This document shows, in pieces, positions 26,956 to 35,305 of a stretch of 64,000 bases of DNA; positions within the stretch are counted from its first letter, which is position 1, and every line of letters begins with the position of its first letter. The stretch is from contig NZ_CAMLHC010000030.1 in the NCBI RefSeq assembly GCF_946479755.1, forward strand, positions 34,900 through 98,899. The letters are read 5' to 3'. Origin of the DNA: an uncultured Chitinophaga sp. GTDB lineage: Bacteria; Bacteroidota; Bacteroidia; Chitinophagales; Chitinophagaceae. Position numbers and translations under genes: made by a program. The notes beneath the pieces are model-generated. The model searched no databases. It was not told the origin of the DNA and saw nothing but the letters and a program-made list of their open reading frames with translations.

Positions 26956-28212
26956 TCAGTAGTTATACTTGTCCTTCCACAATTGCTTCAGATGCCGCCG
27001 CAGCTCATCTTCCCGCGCATTCTTTCCCGGATCGTACAGCTTGGTGCCTTTGATGGCGTCCGGCAGAAACTCCTGCATCACGAAATTGTTGTCATAGTCA
27101 TGCGCATAAGCGTATCCTTTGCCATAATCCATTTCCTTCATCATTTTCGTAGGGGCGTTACGGATATGCATAGGCACCGGCAGGTCGCCGGTTTTCGCTA
27201 CCAGTGACTGTGCTGCGTTGATCGCCATGTAAGACGCATTGCTCTTGGCAGAGGAAGCGAGATAAGTCACGCATTGCGACAGGATGATCCTCGACTCCGG
27301 ATAGCCGATCAGGTTCACCGCCTGAAAGCAGCTGGTGGCCAGCAGCAAGGCATTCGGATTAGCGTTGCCGATATCTTCGGAGGCCAGTATCACCAAACGA
27401 CGCGCAATAAATTTCACATCTTCACCGCCTTCTATCATACGGGCCAGGTAATACACGGCGGCATTGGGATCGCTGCCACGGATGCTTTTGATAAAAGCGG
27501 AGATAATATCGTAGTGCTGTTCCCCTGTCTTATCGTAGATGGCTACCCGCTGCTGCGCGATGTCCATCACCTTCTGATCGGTGATAACGATAGGGTCTTC
27601 CTGCAGCGTACTCACTACCAGCTCAAACAGGTTGAGCAGCTTGCGGGCGTCACCGCCGGAGATATTAAACAGCGCGGCTGTTTCCTTTAATTCAATTTTT
27701 TTTGTTTTCAGCCACTCGTCGCGCTCCATGGCCTGGTGCAACAACTGCATCAGCTGATCGTTGCCCAGCGGCCGCAATACATATACCTGGCTGCGTGATA
27801 AAACCGCTGCATTTACTTCGAAGGAAGGATTTTCGGTCGTAGCGCCGATGAGGGTGACGATACCTTTCTCCACAGCCCCCAGCAGTGCGTCCTGCTGGGA
27901 TTTGTTGAACCGGTGGATCTCATCGATAAAGAGCACCGCGTGCCGCTGGCGCCGGGCCATCTCTATCACTTCCCTTACTTCCTTTACGCCGGCAGAAATG
28001 GCGCTCAGCGTATAAAAAGGGACCTGGAGGGTATGTGCGATGATATTGGCGATGGTTGTTTTACCTACGCCGGGAGGCCCCCACAGGATCATGGAAGGTA
28101 TTTTTCCCTGCTCAATGGCTTTTCTGAGGATACTGTCTTTTCCGGTAAGATGTTCCTGCCCCACCAGTTCGTCCAACGTCACAGGTCTTAACCGTTCTGC
28201 TAATGGTTGCAT
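26956..28212 (-). CDS. rarA: Replication-associated recombination protein A (AAA ATPase)
   Basis: 418 residues, usual length. RarA/MgsA is a clamp-loader-like ATPase acting at stalled replication forks. AAA core: Walker A GPPGVGKTT (45-53), Walker B AVLFIDEIHRF (about 91-101), sensor region LIGATTENPSF, then the MgsA C-terminal tetramerisation domain (from about residue 240, HYDIISAFIKSIRGSDPNAA). It is the last gene of a three-gene minus-strand unit behind a truncated haemoglobin and a membrane protein, with only 25 bases before it. Confidence 0.97.
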   Translation of the reverse strand: MQPLAERLRPVTLDELVGQEHLTGKDSILRKAIEQGKIPSMILWGPPGVGKTTIANIIAHTLQVPFYTLSAISAGVKEVREVIEMARRQRHAVLFIDEIHRFNKSQQDALLGAVEKGIVTLIGATTENPSFEVNAAVLSRSQVYVLRPLGNDQLMQLLHQAMERDEWLKTKKIELKETAALFNISGGDARKLLNLFELVVSTLQEDPIVITDQKVMDIAQQRVAIYDKTGEQHYDIISAFIKSIRGSDPNAAVYYLARMIEGGEDVKFIARRLVILASEDIGNANPNALLLATSCFQAVNLIGYPESRIILSQCVTYLASSAKSNASYMAINAAQSLVAKTGDLPVPMHIRNAPTKMMKEMDYGKGYAYAHDYDNNFVMQEFLPDAIKGTKLYDPGKNAREDELRRHLKQLWKDKYNY

Positions 28213-28237
28213 ACACTTTTATTCTACAGGATGATGA

Positions 28238-28627
28238 TTATTTGGGTTGATTGATCTGCTGCATTTTAAACTGCATGATGTCTTTGATAGAGCGGGCGCG
28301 GCTGATGGCCAGCTCCGTTTTTTCACCGGTAAACAGCTCGTTTACCGTTGTTTCAAACAGGGAGATCCAGCGATCAAAATGAGCCGGTTGAAGCGGCACT
28401 TTCTGGTTCACCGCAAAATGCGGCGCCATGGTGTTTCTGCCGTAACGGTTACTGTCCAGCAACAGCTGCTCCCAGAAGTCGTACATAATGGGCAGATGTT
28501 TGTCCCAGTCCACCCGGGCGACGTCCTGAAAGATATAGCCGATAACATCGTCCACCTTCACCTTCTCGTAAAAGCGGTCTACCAACAACTGGATATCCGC
28601 TCTGCTGGTTATCTGCTTCTTTTCCAT
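28238..28627 (-). CDS. Group III truncated haemoglobin
   Basis: 129 residues from ATG 28627; the preceding in-frame GTG 28630 is less likely. Group III pattern: IQLLVDRFYEKVKVDDVIGY, then FWEQLLLDSNRY, with the probable proximal histidine in AHFDRWISLFE near 84. These small cytosolic haem proteins bind oxygen or nitric oxide; the precise role in group III is not settled. It is cotranscribed with the upstream membrane-protein gene (11 bases) and rarA. Confidence 0.93.
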   Translation of the reverse strand: MEKKQITSRADIQLLVDRFYEKVKVDDVIGYIFQDVARVDWDKHLPIMYDFWEQLLLDSNRYGRNTMAPHFAVNQKVPLQPAHFDRWISLFETTVNELFTGEKTELAISRARSIKDIMQFKMQQINQPK

Positions 28628-28638
28628 CACTATGTCGT

Positions 28639-29115
28639 TTACTGCTGTCCTTCATTCCGTCGTGTCCATTCCCGCAGGAACCGGAAAGAAAGGTTGGCAT
28701 TGAATGTCAGGATAAAACTGATGAGCAGGAACATTACGCTCATCGGTGTCAGTATAGCCGGATTATCAGCCCCCAATTGCTGTATCACATCTTTCTTCAC
28801 TTCCGGTGGCAATGCCAGCAGGCCGATGCCCAGCAAAAACAGCAGCGCGCCGAAAAGCAGGGTGATTACTCCCATGATCCGGATACCGCTGGGCGTATTC
28901 TCCTTTAGGGGAATCTCGGGCAACAAGAGGCTACGCTGAAGATATAATGATAAAACGCTATGTATGAAACAGGCACCCCAGATCATGACAGACACCAGCA
29001 TCATAGGGTTGAAGCCGGCAGAGATGACCATAAACACACCCAAAAAAGTAAAAAGACCTGTTATCATCAAGGCAAGGGCGGTGAAAATCCTGTATAATTT
29101 AAACATCAAACTCAT
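28639..29115 (-). CDS. Four-helix membrane protein of unknown function
   Basis: 158 residues from ATG 29115; ATG 29106 (MFKLYRIF) is possible, and the TTG at 29118 is not needed. Four hydrophobic segments (about 8-32, 40-60, 78-102, 122-145) put it in the inner membrane. No catalytic motif is seen. A promoter box lies just upstream, making it the first gene of the unit with the haemoglobin and rarA. Confidence 0.75.
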   Translation of the reverse strand: MSLMFKLYRIFTALALMITGLFTFLGVFMVISAGFNPMMLVSVMIWGACFIHSVLSLYLQRSLLLPEIPLKENTPSGIRIMGVITLLFGALLFLLGIGLLALPPEVKKDVIQQLGADNPAILTPMSVMFLLISFILTFNANLSFRFLREWTRRNEGQQ

Positions 29116-29136
29116 CAAAAGCTTTTTTTAACGTCA

Positions 29137-29144
29137 CAAACCTA
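29137..29144 (-). promoter_or_regulatory. Bacteroidota -7 element (TAGGTTTG) for the rarA unit
   Basis: Exact TAnnTTTG on the minus strand, about 22 bases before ATG 29115. It would transcribe the membrane protein, haemoglobin and rarA genes. Confidence 0.55.
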
Positions 29145-29282
29145 CCTAATTCCTACCTATTTTAGAGAGAAAATCGGGCTTCTTATCTAGCAATACTTTA
29201 CATAAACCTTGCCGCTCATACAAAAGCCCTGTTTTTTGCTGCCCGCTTTTCCATAACTTTAAACACTAAACCTGTTTTACAT

Positions 29283-31346
29283 ATGAAGAAAAACAATGCG
29301 GTAAAACTACCGTTACTAGCTGCCATGGTCACCTTTGCAGCCTGTAACTCCGGTTCCACGCAGCAACACCAGGAGGCATCCACCGACACAGCCAAAGTCC
29401 CGGCCTTTAACCTCGCCGACATCGACACTGCCTACAAAGCCTGCGATGATTTCGACAATTATGTTAACGGAGGCTGGAAAAAGAACAATCCTATCCCGTC
29501 TACCGAAAGCCGCTGGGGCGCCTTCGGTATCCTCGACAAACAAAACAAGGAAGTTCGCCTCAAAAGCATTATCGCTGAACTTACCAGCAAAACTGACCTG
29601 AAAAAAGGCACTGAAGAGCAACAGATCGCAGACTACTACACCTCATTCCTGGACACTGTTACCATTGAAAAAAGAGGTATCACCCCCCTGAAACCTTACC
29701 TGGACAAAATTGACGCCATCAAAACGCTGGCTGACTGGGCAGCTGTAACCGGCGAACTCCAGAAAATAGGCGTGTCTACCTTTACCGGATTCGGTGCTGA
29801 CGCTGACGCAAAAGACAGCAAAATGAATGTTCTCTACCAGGGACAAAGCGGCCTGAGCCTCGGTGAAAAAAGCTACTACATGCAGCAGGATTCCGCCACC
29901 AAAAATGTGCGGGATGAATTTGTAAAGCACGTAGATAAGATGTTCACCCTTGCTGGCTTCCCCGAAAAGAATGCCGGTACCACCATCCTCGGCCTCGAAA
30001 CCGGGCTGGCTAAAATCCAACTGACAAACGTAGAACTGCGCGACCCGGTTAAAACCTATAACAGGGCCGCTTTCAGCGAACTGAAAACACTGGCGCCCGA
30101 CTTTGACTGGGATGCTTTCGCACAAAAACAGGACATCAAAACAGATACCCTCGTTCTCCAGAACAAAGGTTATCTCACCAATGCCAACAAACTGCTGAAA
30201 GCAACACCCATCGACATCCTGAAAACATATACCAAATGGCAGCTTCTCTCTAGCTTCGCCGGCTACCTGCCGAAAGCCTTTGATGAAGAGAACTTCCATT
30301 TCTTCGGCACCGTGATGACCGGTAAAAAAGCACAGAAAACCCGCGCTGAAAGAGCCATCCGCTCTACCGACAGCAAGCTGGGCATGCCACTGGGCAAACT
30401 GTTCGCTAAAAAATATTTCCCGGAAAGCAGCAAGGAGAAAGTATCCAAGATGATCGAAAACGTTCGTTCCGTATACGGTGAACGTATCGACAAACTCACC
30501 TGGATGAGCGATTCCACCAAACAGATGGCCCACAAAAAACTGGCCTCTTTCACCTATAAAATCGGCTATCCCGACAAATGGAAAGACTATTCTTCTATCC
30601 AGGTTGATAAAGGTACGCTGCTGGAAAACGCCATCTCCGCTATACTCTACGGTCACAATGAGAACATCGCCAAAATCGGTAAACCCGTGGATAAAAGCGA
30701 GTGGGGCATGACACCACAAACCGTTAACGCGTACTACAATCCGCTGAACAACGAAGTGGTATTCCCTGCCGGTATCCTCCAGCCGCCGTTCTACAACCCT
30801 AATGCCGACGACGCTATCAACTACGGTGGCATCATCGCGGTGATCGGCCACGAATTCACACACGGCTTCGATGACCAGGGCTCCCAGTTCGACGCTGAAG
30901 GCAACCTCAAAAACTGGTGGACCAAAACCGATCGCGAGAACTTCGACAAACTGACCAAAAGTTATATCAACTACTTCAGCAACATCGAAGCACTGCCCGG
31001 CGTGAAAATCAACGGCGCACTCACCATCGGTGAAAACGTAGCCGATCTCGGTGGCCTCACCCTCGCTTACTATGCACTGAAAAAATCTTTCGAAGGTAAA
31101 GAGGAACCCAAACCAATTGACGGCTTCACCTGGCAGCAACGTTTCTTCCTCGGATGGGGACAGGTATGGCACGGTAACATCACCGATGCCGCGCTGCGCC
31201 AGCAAATACAGACAGACCCGCACTCTCCGGCCAGAGACCGTATCAACGGCCCCTTACCGCACCTGAAAGAATTTCAGGAAGCATGGGGATGTCAGCCCGG
31301 CAGCAAAATGGTATTACCGGATGCTGAAAGAGTAGTCATCTGGTAA
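29283..31346 (+). CDS. M13 family zinc metallopeptidase (neprilysin/PepO-like), lipoprotein
   Basis: 687 residues with a lipoprotein signal (MVTFAAC, lipid Cys21), so it is anchored in the envelope. The zinc site is complete: HEFTH (His523, Glu524, His527) and ENVADLGG (Glu584 as third ligand). The N-terminal lid domain (about 45-430) and PHSPARDRINGPL near the C-terminus are typical. M13 enzymes cleave peptides of limited size; here probably in the periplasm or on the surface. It has its own terminator. Confidence 0.96.
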   Translation: MKKNNAVKLPLLAAMVTFAACNSGSTQQHQEASTDTAKVPAFNLADIDTAYKACDDFDNYVNGGWKKNNPIPSTESRWGAFGILDKQNKEVRLKSIIAELTSKTDLKKGTEEQQIADYYTSFLDTVTIEKRGITPLKPYLDKIDAIKTLADWAAVTGELQKIGVSTFTGFGADADAKDSKMNVLYQGQSGLSLGEKSYYMQQDSATKNVRDEFVKHVDKMFTLAGFPEKNAGTTILGLETGLAKIQLTNVELRDPVKTYNRAAFSELKTLAPDFDWDAFAQKQDIKTDTLVLQNKGYLTNANKLLKATPIDILKTYTKWQLLSSFAGYLPKAFDEENFHFFGTVMTGKKAQKTRAERAIRSTDSKLGMPLGKLFAKKYFPESSKEKVSKMIENVRSVYGERIDKLTWMSDSTKQMAHKKLASFTYKIGYPDKWKDYSSIQVDKGTLLENAISAILYGHNENIAKIGKPVDKSEWGMTPQTVNAYYNPLNNEVVFPAGILQPPFYNPNADDAINYGGIIAVIGHEFTHGFDDQGSQFDAEGNLKNWWTKTDRENFDKLTKSYINYFSNIEALPGVKINGALTIGENVADLGGLTLAYYALKKSFEGKEEPKPIDGFTWQQRFFLGWGQVWHGNITDAALRQQIQTDPHSPARDRINGPLPHLKEFQEAWGCQPGSKMVLPDAERVVIW

Positions 31347-31414
31347 CGATGATGTATACGATGATAGCTGATCCCCCTGATTCAGGGAGATAAAAGCGAA
31401 GATCAACATACTAC

Positions 31415-31450
31415 GACGCCCGCTGTTCTTACAGCGGGCGTCATCATTTT
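31415..31450 (+). terminator. Terminator of the M13 peptidase gene
   Basis: A perfect 12-bp GC-rich stem (31415-31426 with 31431-31442), TTCT-type loop and T-rich tail. Confidence 0.85.
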
Positions 31451-31514
31451 ATCCCCAGGCATATGATTTATATCAGTTTTACTAAATGCCCGAATGTTTT
31501 ATGCTGAAAATATC

Positions 31515-31522
31515 TATTTTTG
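31515..31522 (+). promoter_or_regulatory. Bacteroidota -7 element (TATTTTTG) for the metal-handling cluster
   Basis: Exact TAnnTTTG. Transcription would begin about 7 bases later, near the GTG at 31529, so the first gene may have little or no leader. This rules out the in-frame TTG at 31520 as a start, since it lies in the promoter box. Confidence 0.65.
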
Positions 31523-31528
31523 CAACGC

Positions 31529-31900
31529 GTGAAAAAACTCTTCTGCATATTATTATGTTTCATCATCCTGCTGCAAAACTTCGGCACGGCAGTGGTCTTT
31601 ATCAGCTACAAGATAAACCAGGCCTACATTGCCGCCAACCTTTGCGAAAACAGGAGCAACCCGGCCATGCACTGTAATGGTAAATGCCAGTTGCGCAAAC
31701 AGTTACAGCGGGAAGAACAACAGGAACAAAAAAATCCCTACGCGCAAAAAGAAAACAAAGAAGTGACCTTATTCTGTGAACAGGTCGTTTTCTCCCATGA
31801 AGCTCCCAGCTTCGATATCACGACCGAACTTACGGCTTTTTATCTTATGAAGCCCACACATAGCCCTGTTAACAGTATATTCCACCCGCCCCTCTGCTAG
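31529..31900 (+). CDS. Small membrane protein with cysteine motif CNGKC
   Basis: 123 residues from GTG 31529, placed by the promoter and by the clean signal/anchor MKKLFCILLCFIILLQNFGT. One membrane segment (3-27) is followed by NLCENRSNPAMHCNGKCQL (Cys39, Cys49, Cys53), then a charged coiled stretch rich in Glu/Gln/Lys (55-80) and Cys83. I recognise the pattern from Bacteroidota loci for metal uptake but not a named family. The cysteines suggest metal or redox binding outside the inner membrane. It heads the cluster with the CDICGC barrel, MbnP, YHS and MbnH-like genes. Confidence 0.75.
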   Translation: MKKLFCILLCFIILLQNFGTAVVFISYKINQAYIAANLCENRSNPAMHCNGKCQLRKQLQREEQQEQKNPYAQKENKEVTLFCEQVVFSHEAPSFDITTELTAFYLMKPTHSPVNSIFHPPLC

Positions 31901-31929
31901 TCCCGTCTGTGTAATTGTTTCAGTAAAAC

Positions 31930-31945
31930 GATAGCCTGCGCTATC
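31930..31945. repeat. Small hairpin in the leader before the CDICGC barrel gene
   Basis: A perfect 6-bp stem GATAGC/GCTATC with a 4-base loop lies in the 170-base gap. A second potential stem using CGCG occurs near 31985-32000. They may be a processing or attenuation structure; no known riboswitch is recognised. Confidence 0.3.
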
Positions 31946-32070
31946 CGTTCGCCTGCTGCCTTTAATGATTGATTGTTACCTGACACGCGTAGCTAGCGCG
32001 GCTGTCAATATTATCGCTGCTACTTACGTGTAGCCGATACCGTTATTCGTTTGTCAATTAAACCCTTGCA

Positions 32071-32979
32071 ATGAAAAAGTTATTTTTCATCATGGCTATG
32101 CTCATGCCTGTATCCACCATGGCCTGCGACATCTGCGGATGCTCCGCCAGCGGTTACCAGCTGGGCATTCTTCCACAGTACCATAAAAACTTCATCGGTC
32201 TCCGGTACGGGTACCGGCAGTTCAAATCTACCCACCCCATGGAGCTGGGCAATACCTCCAACCATGAATCCCGCGAATTCTACCATACCACGGAACTGTG
32301 GGGAAGATGGTATGCCACCAAAAGACTACAGTTCTTTGCTTTCGTGCCGTTCCAGTATTTCAGGAGAGAAGAAGGAAAAAGCATCACCACCGTCTCCGGC
32401 CTGGGCGACATCACCCTGATGGCCAACTACACCTTCATCGACAATAACTGGGACCTGGGCAAAAAATGGCACCATGTATTCCAGGCCGGCGGCGGCATCA
32501 AGCTGCCTACGGGCAGGACCGGCATACCAGACGAAGGCGGAAATATCTACCAGAATTTCCAACCCGGCAGCCGCAGCACCGACTTTGTGCTGAATGCCGT
32601 ATACACCGTCAGACGCGGCAAATGGGGCATCAATACAGACGCCAGCTACCGCATCAACACCACCAACAAAGAAGAATACCGGTTCGGAAATCGTTTTAAT
32701 ACCTCCCTGCGTGGATTTCTCTATCAGCCTGTCAGCAAAACAGTGGCCGTGCAACCCTATGCCGGCCTGATGTACGAGCATGCCTCCGGCGACCACGAGC
32801 TGCATAAAACAAAGGAGTATACCGGTGGAGATATGCTGCATACCAGCATCGGCGCAGATGTTTATTTCAAACGCTTTTCCGCCGGCGTACAGGCCCAACT
32901 GCCGGTATACCAACACCTGTCTGCCGGTTACAATAAAACATACACCCGTTTATCCGCCACCGTTAACTTCTTCTTCTAA
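32071..32979 (+). CDS. Outer-membrane beta-barrel protein with N-terminal CDICGC motif
   Basis: 302 residues with a signal peptide ending near STMA. The mature protein would begin CDICGCSASG (Cys19, Cys22, Cys24), a likely metal- or thiol-binding tip. The rest is alternating amphipathic strands (FIGLRYGYRQF, HHVFQAGGGIKLPTG, VAVQPYAGLMYEH) ending in TVNFFF with a C-terminal aromatic residue, typical of outer-membrane barrels. It resembles the channel-like 'transporter' family. The next gene (MbnP) starts 13 bases on, so they are cotranscribed. It may be the outer-membrane gate or sensor of the system. Confidence 0.82.
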   Translation: MKKLFFIMAMLMPVSTMACDICGCSASGYQLGILPQYHKNFIGLRYGYRQFKSTHPMELGNTSNHESREFYHTTELWGRWYATKRLQFFAFVPFQYFRREEGKSITTVSGLGDITLMANYTFIDNNWDLGKKWHHVFQAGGGIKLPTGRTGIPDEGGNIYQNFQPGSRSTDFVLNAVYTVRRGKWGINTDASYRINTTNKEEYRFGNRFNTSLRGFLYQPVSKTVAVQPYAGLMYEHASGDHELHKTKEYTGGDMLHTSIGADVYFKRFSAGVQAQLPVYQHLSAGYNKTYTRLSATVNFFF

Positions 32980-32992
32980 AAACAAACTTATT

Positions 32993-33802
32993 ATGAAACA
33001 AAATATTCTACTCTTTAGCCTGCTCGCCGTACTGGCCTCCTGTTCCAAAGACAGCACCACGCCCGTTACAGACCCCAACGAGAAAGGCGTCGTGGTCCTG
33101 GAATTCGACAACCGCGCCGGAACAGATGATCTGATCCTGAATAATCAGCAGTACCGCAACGCTGCCGGGGAACAACTGACCATCAGCAAATTCGCCTATT
33201 ATATCAGTAACATCCGGCTGATCACCGCCACCGGAGAAGCCTATACGGTACCGCAGGACAGCAGCTATCTCCTCATCAGCGAAGAGAATAAAGCCTCTGC
33301 CTTTCACACCCTGTACAACGTACCCGCCGGCGACTATACGCAGGTGAGGTTTATGATCGGGGTAGACAGTACCCGCAACACCATGGACATCAGCAAACGC
33401 CCCGGTGTGCTGGACCCCGCGGAAGGTGCAGCAGACATGTACTGGTCCTGGAACAGCGGCTACATCTTCGCCAAACTGGAAGGCGGGTCACCGGCTTCCA
33501 CCGATGCGCAAAAACTTTTCCGCTATCATATCGGTCTTTATGGCGGTGGCTTCAACAACGGCCCGCAAACGCTCAATAACACCCGGGAAGTAACGCTCGC
33601 CATTCCCAACAACGGAAAAGCCATCGTCCGCCGCGACCGCAAAGCACAGATCCACTTCTTTGCCGATGCGCTGAAAATGCTGAACGGCGCCACCAACGTG
33701 AGCATTGCCGCCAATCCAAATGTAATGGTGACACCATTTTCAGAGAAAATCGCGGATAATTACACACAAATGTTTAACATTGATCACGTGCATAACGAAT
33801 AA
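32993..33802 (+). CDS. MbnP-family copper-binding lipoprotein
   Basis: 269 residues from ATG 32993; the upstream open frame lies inside the barrel gene. Lipoprotein signal (LAVLASC, lipid Cys17). The MbnP hallmark is clear: DMYWSWNSGYIFAKLEG (Trp151, Trp153), with FAYYISNIRL earlier and FRYHIG (His179). The C-terminus ends NIDHVHNE. In Methylosinus the partner MbnH oxidises one tryptophan of MbnP to kynurenine and the protein then binds copper. The MbnH-like gene lies two genes downstream here. Which Trp is modified in this protein is not known. Confidence 0.9.
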   Translation: MKQNILLFSLLAVLASCSKDSTTPVTDPNEKGVVVLEFDNRAGTDDLILNNQQYRNAAGEQLTISKFAYYISNIRLITATGEAYTVPQDSSYLLISEENKASAFHTLYNVPAGDYTQVRFMIGVDSTRNTMDISKRPGVLDPAEGAADMYWSWNSGYIFAKLEGGSPASTDAQKLFRYHIGLYGGGFNNGPQTLNNTREVTLAIPNNGKAIVRRDRKAQIHFFADALKMLNGATNVSIAANPNVMVTPFSEKIADNYTQMFNIDHVHNE

Positions 33803-33819
33803 CATTAATTAATTCTATC

Positions 33820-34101
33820 ATGAAACAACTGATCTTAACCTGTAGCGTCCTCCTGGCTCTCGCCTGCAATCAGAACAGCAAACCTGCTGAAACCAAAGAT
33901 GCACCCATGCCCGAAGCGCCCGCTGCAACAGCAACCGTAGTCAGCGATAAATTGCCCGACCCTGTATGCGAGATGCCTTACGACACCGCCTACAAGGAGT
34001 GGACCGTTTATCAGAAAGACACCATTCATTTTTGTTCCATCACCTGTAAGGAAGTCTTTCTCAAAGCGCCGGACAAATACATGGCCAAACTGAAAAAGTA
34101 A
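33820..34101 (+). CDS. YHS-domain lipoprotein
   Basis: 93 residues, lipoprotein signal (LLALAC, lipid Cys16), a Pro/Ala-rich spacer (20-45), then a YHS domain (46-90) with DPVCEM and FCSITCKEVF, that is Cys50, Cys72 and Cys76. YHS domains are small metal-binding folds found in copper ATPases and related proteins. It lies 17 bases after mbnP and 24 before the dihaem gene, so it is part of the same unit and may pass metal between components. Confidence 0.88.
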   Translation: MKQLILTCSVLLALACNQNSKPAETKDAPMPEAPAATATVVSDKLPDPVCEMPYDTAYKEWTVYQKDTIHFCSITCKEVFLKAPDKYMAKLKK

Positions 34102-34125
34102 GCATTCCTTATTAATTATTCGTTT

Positions 34126-35196
34126 ATGCGCCATCGTTACAGGTGGGGTAGTGGCATCGTATTGCCTTTACTCTCCCTTCTCATCCTCACCGCCTGCAGT
34201 AAAAACAACACGGAAACGAAACCGGAACCGGCTAAAAACATATCTTTTGTGAAGCCGGCCGGATTCCCGGAACCGGTCTACCGCCTGGCCGACAATCCGG
34301 TCACCACAGAAGGCTTTGCCCTCGGCAAGGTCCTTTTCTACGACGGTCTCCTGAGCCGCGACGGCACCATCAGCTGCGCCAGCTGCCATATACAAGCCAA
34401 CGCCTTTACGCATCACGGCCACGATGTGAGCCACGGCATAGACGACCGCCTCGGCACCCGTAACTCGCCTCCCATCCAGAACATGGCCTGGTCCACTACA
34501 TTCTTCTGGGACGGCGGCGTGCACGACCTCGATCTGCAACCCATCGCACCCATCGAGAACCCGGTGGAAATGGATGACAAGATGAACAATGTGATCGGCA
34601 AACTGCAGCGTAACACCCGCTACCAGCAGCTGTTCGAGAAAGCGTTCGGATCGCCCAGCATCAATAGCACGCGCATGCTCAAAGCATTGTCGCAGTTTAT
34701 GGTCATGCTGATGAGCGCCGACTCGCGGTACGACCGCTTTATGGCCGGTAAAGAAACCTTCAGCGAAGAAGAAAAGAAAGGACTCGCGCTGTTTGAACAA
34801 CGCTGCGCCAGCTGTCATAAACCACCATTATTCACAGACAACAGCTTCCGCAATAACGGCGTGGCACCGCGGCCCTTCGGCACTGACTCCGGACGCTACA
34901 AAATAACACTGCTCGACGAAGACATGTACAAATTCAAAGTACCATCGCTGCGCAATGTGGCCCTGACGGCGCCGTATATGCACGACGGCCGCTTTGGCAG
35001 CCTGGAAAGCGTGATGAACCACTATGACAACGGTTTTTACGCTACCGCCACGCTGGACCCGCTCTTTAAAAACAGTTTTTCACTGGGAGATAATGATAAA
35101 AAGGCGTTAATAGCATTTCTGAAAACCCTCAGTGACAAAGGATTTATCACCGATGAACGGTTTGCGCCGCCGCCGGGGTTTGTGCAGGGGGACTAA
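34126..35196 (+). CDS. MbnH/MauG-like dihaem cytochrome c peroxidase family protein
   Basis: 356 residues with a lipoprotein signal (LILTAC, lipid Cys24). Two c-type haem sites: CASCH (Cys84, Cys87, His88) and CASCHKPPLFTD (Cys227, Cys230, His231). Family segments LGKVLFYDGLLSRDGTISC, FTHHGHDVSHGIDDRLGTRN and PSLRNVALTAPYMHDGRFG are present. Paired with MbnP, this is best read as MbnH, which performs post-translational tryptophan oxidation, rather than as a simple peroxide scavenger. A strong terminator follows, ending the cluster. Confidence 0.92.
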   Translation: MRHRYRWGSGIVLPLLSLLILTACSKNNTETKPEPAKNISFVKPAGFPEPVYRLADNPVTTEGFALGKVLFYDGLLSRDGTISCASCHIQANAFTHHGHDVSHGIDDRLGTRNSPPIQNMAWSTTFFWDGGVHDLDLQPIAPIENPVEMDDKMNNVIGKLQRNTRYQQLFEKAFGSPSINSTRMLKALSQFMVMLMSADSRYDRFMAGKETFSEEEKKGLALFEQRCASCHKPPLFTDNSFRNNGVAPRPFGTDSGRYKITLLDEDMYKFKVPSLRNVALTAPYMHDGRFGSLESVMNHYDNGFYATATLDPLFKNSFSLGDNDKKALIAFLKTLSDKGFITDERFAPPPGFVQGD

Positions 35197-35201
35197 TACT
35201 C

Positions 35202-35236
35202 AAGCGGGCATATCAGTTGATACGCCCGCTTTTTTT
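35202..35236 (+). terminator. Terminator of the MbnP/MbnH cluster
   Basis: A 14-bp stem with one wobble pair (35202-35215 with 35218-35231) and T-run. Confidence 0.9.
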
Positions 35237-35241
35237 CGCAT

Positions 35242-35273
35242 AAAAAAACCGTCCCGGTATAAACCAGGACGGT
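35242..35273 (-). terminator. Terminator of the TonB receptor/lipoprotein unit
   Basis: On the minus strand, ACCGTCCTGGT (35273-35263) pairs with ACCGGGACGGT (35258-35248), followed by seven T. Confidence 0.9.
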
Positions 35274-35305
35274 GTAAATACAGCTTATGAAATCTAAAAA
35301 AAATA

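Noticed and set aside
29643..31223. A 526-codon open frame on the minus strand
   Set aside because: Antisense to the M13 peptidase, whose catalytic motifs prove the plus-strand frame.
31486..31677. A 63-codon frame starting before the metal-cluster peptide
   Set aside because: It overlaps the CNGKC protein in another frame and lacks coherent features.
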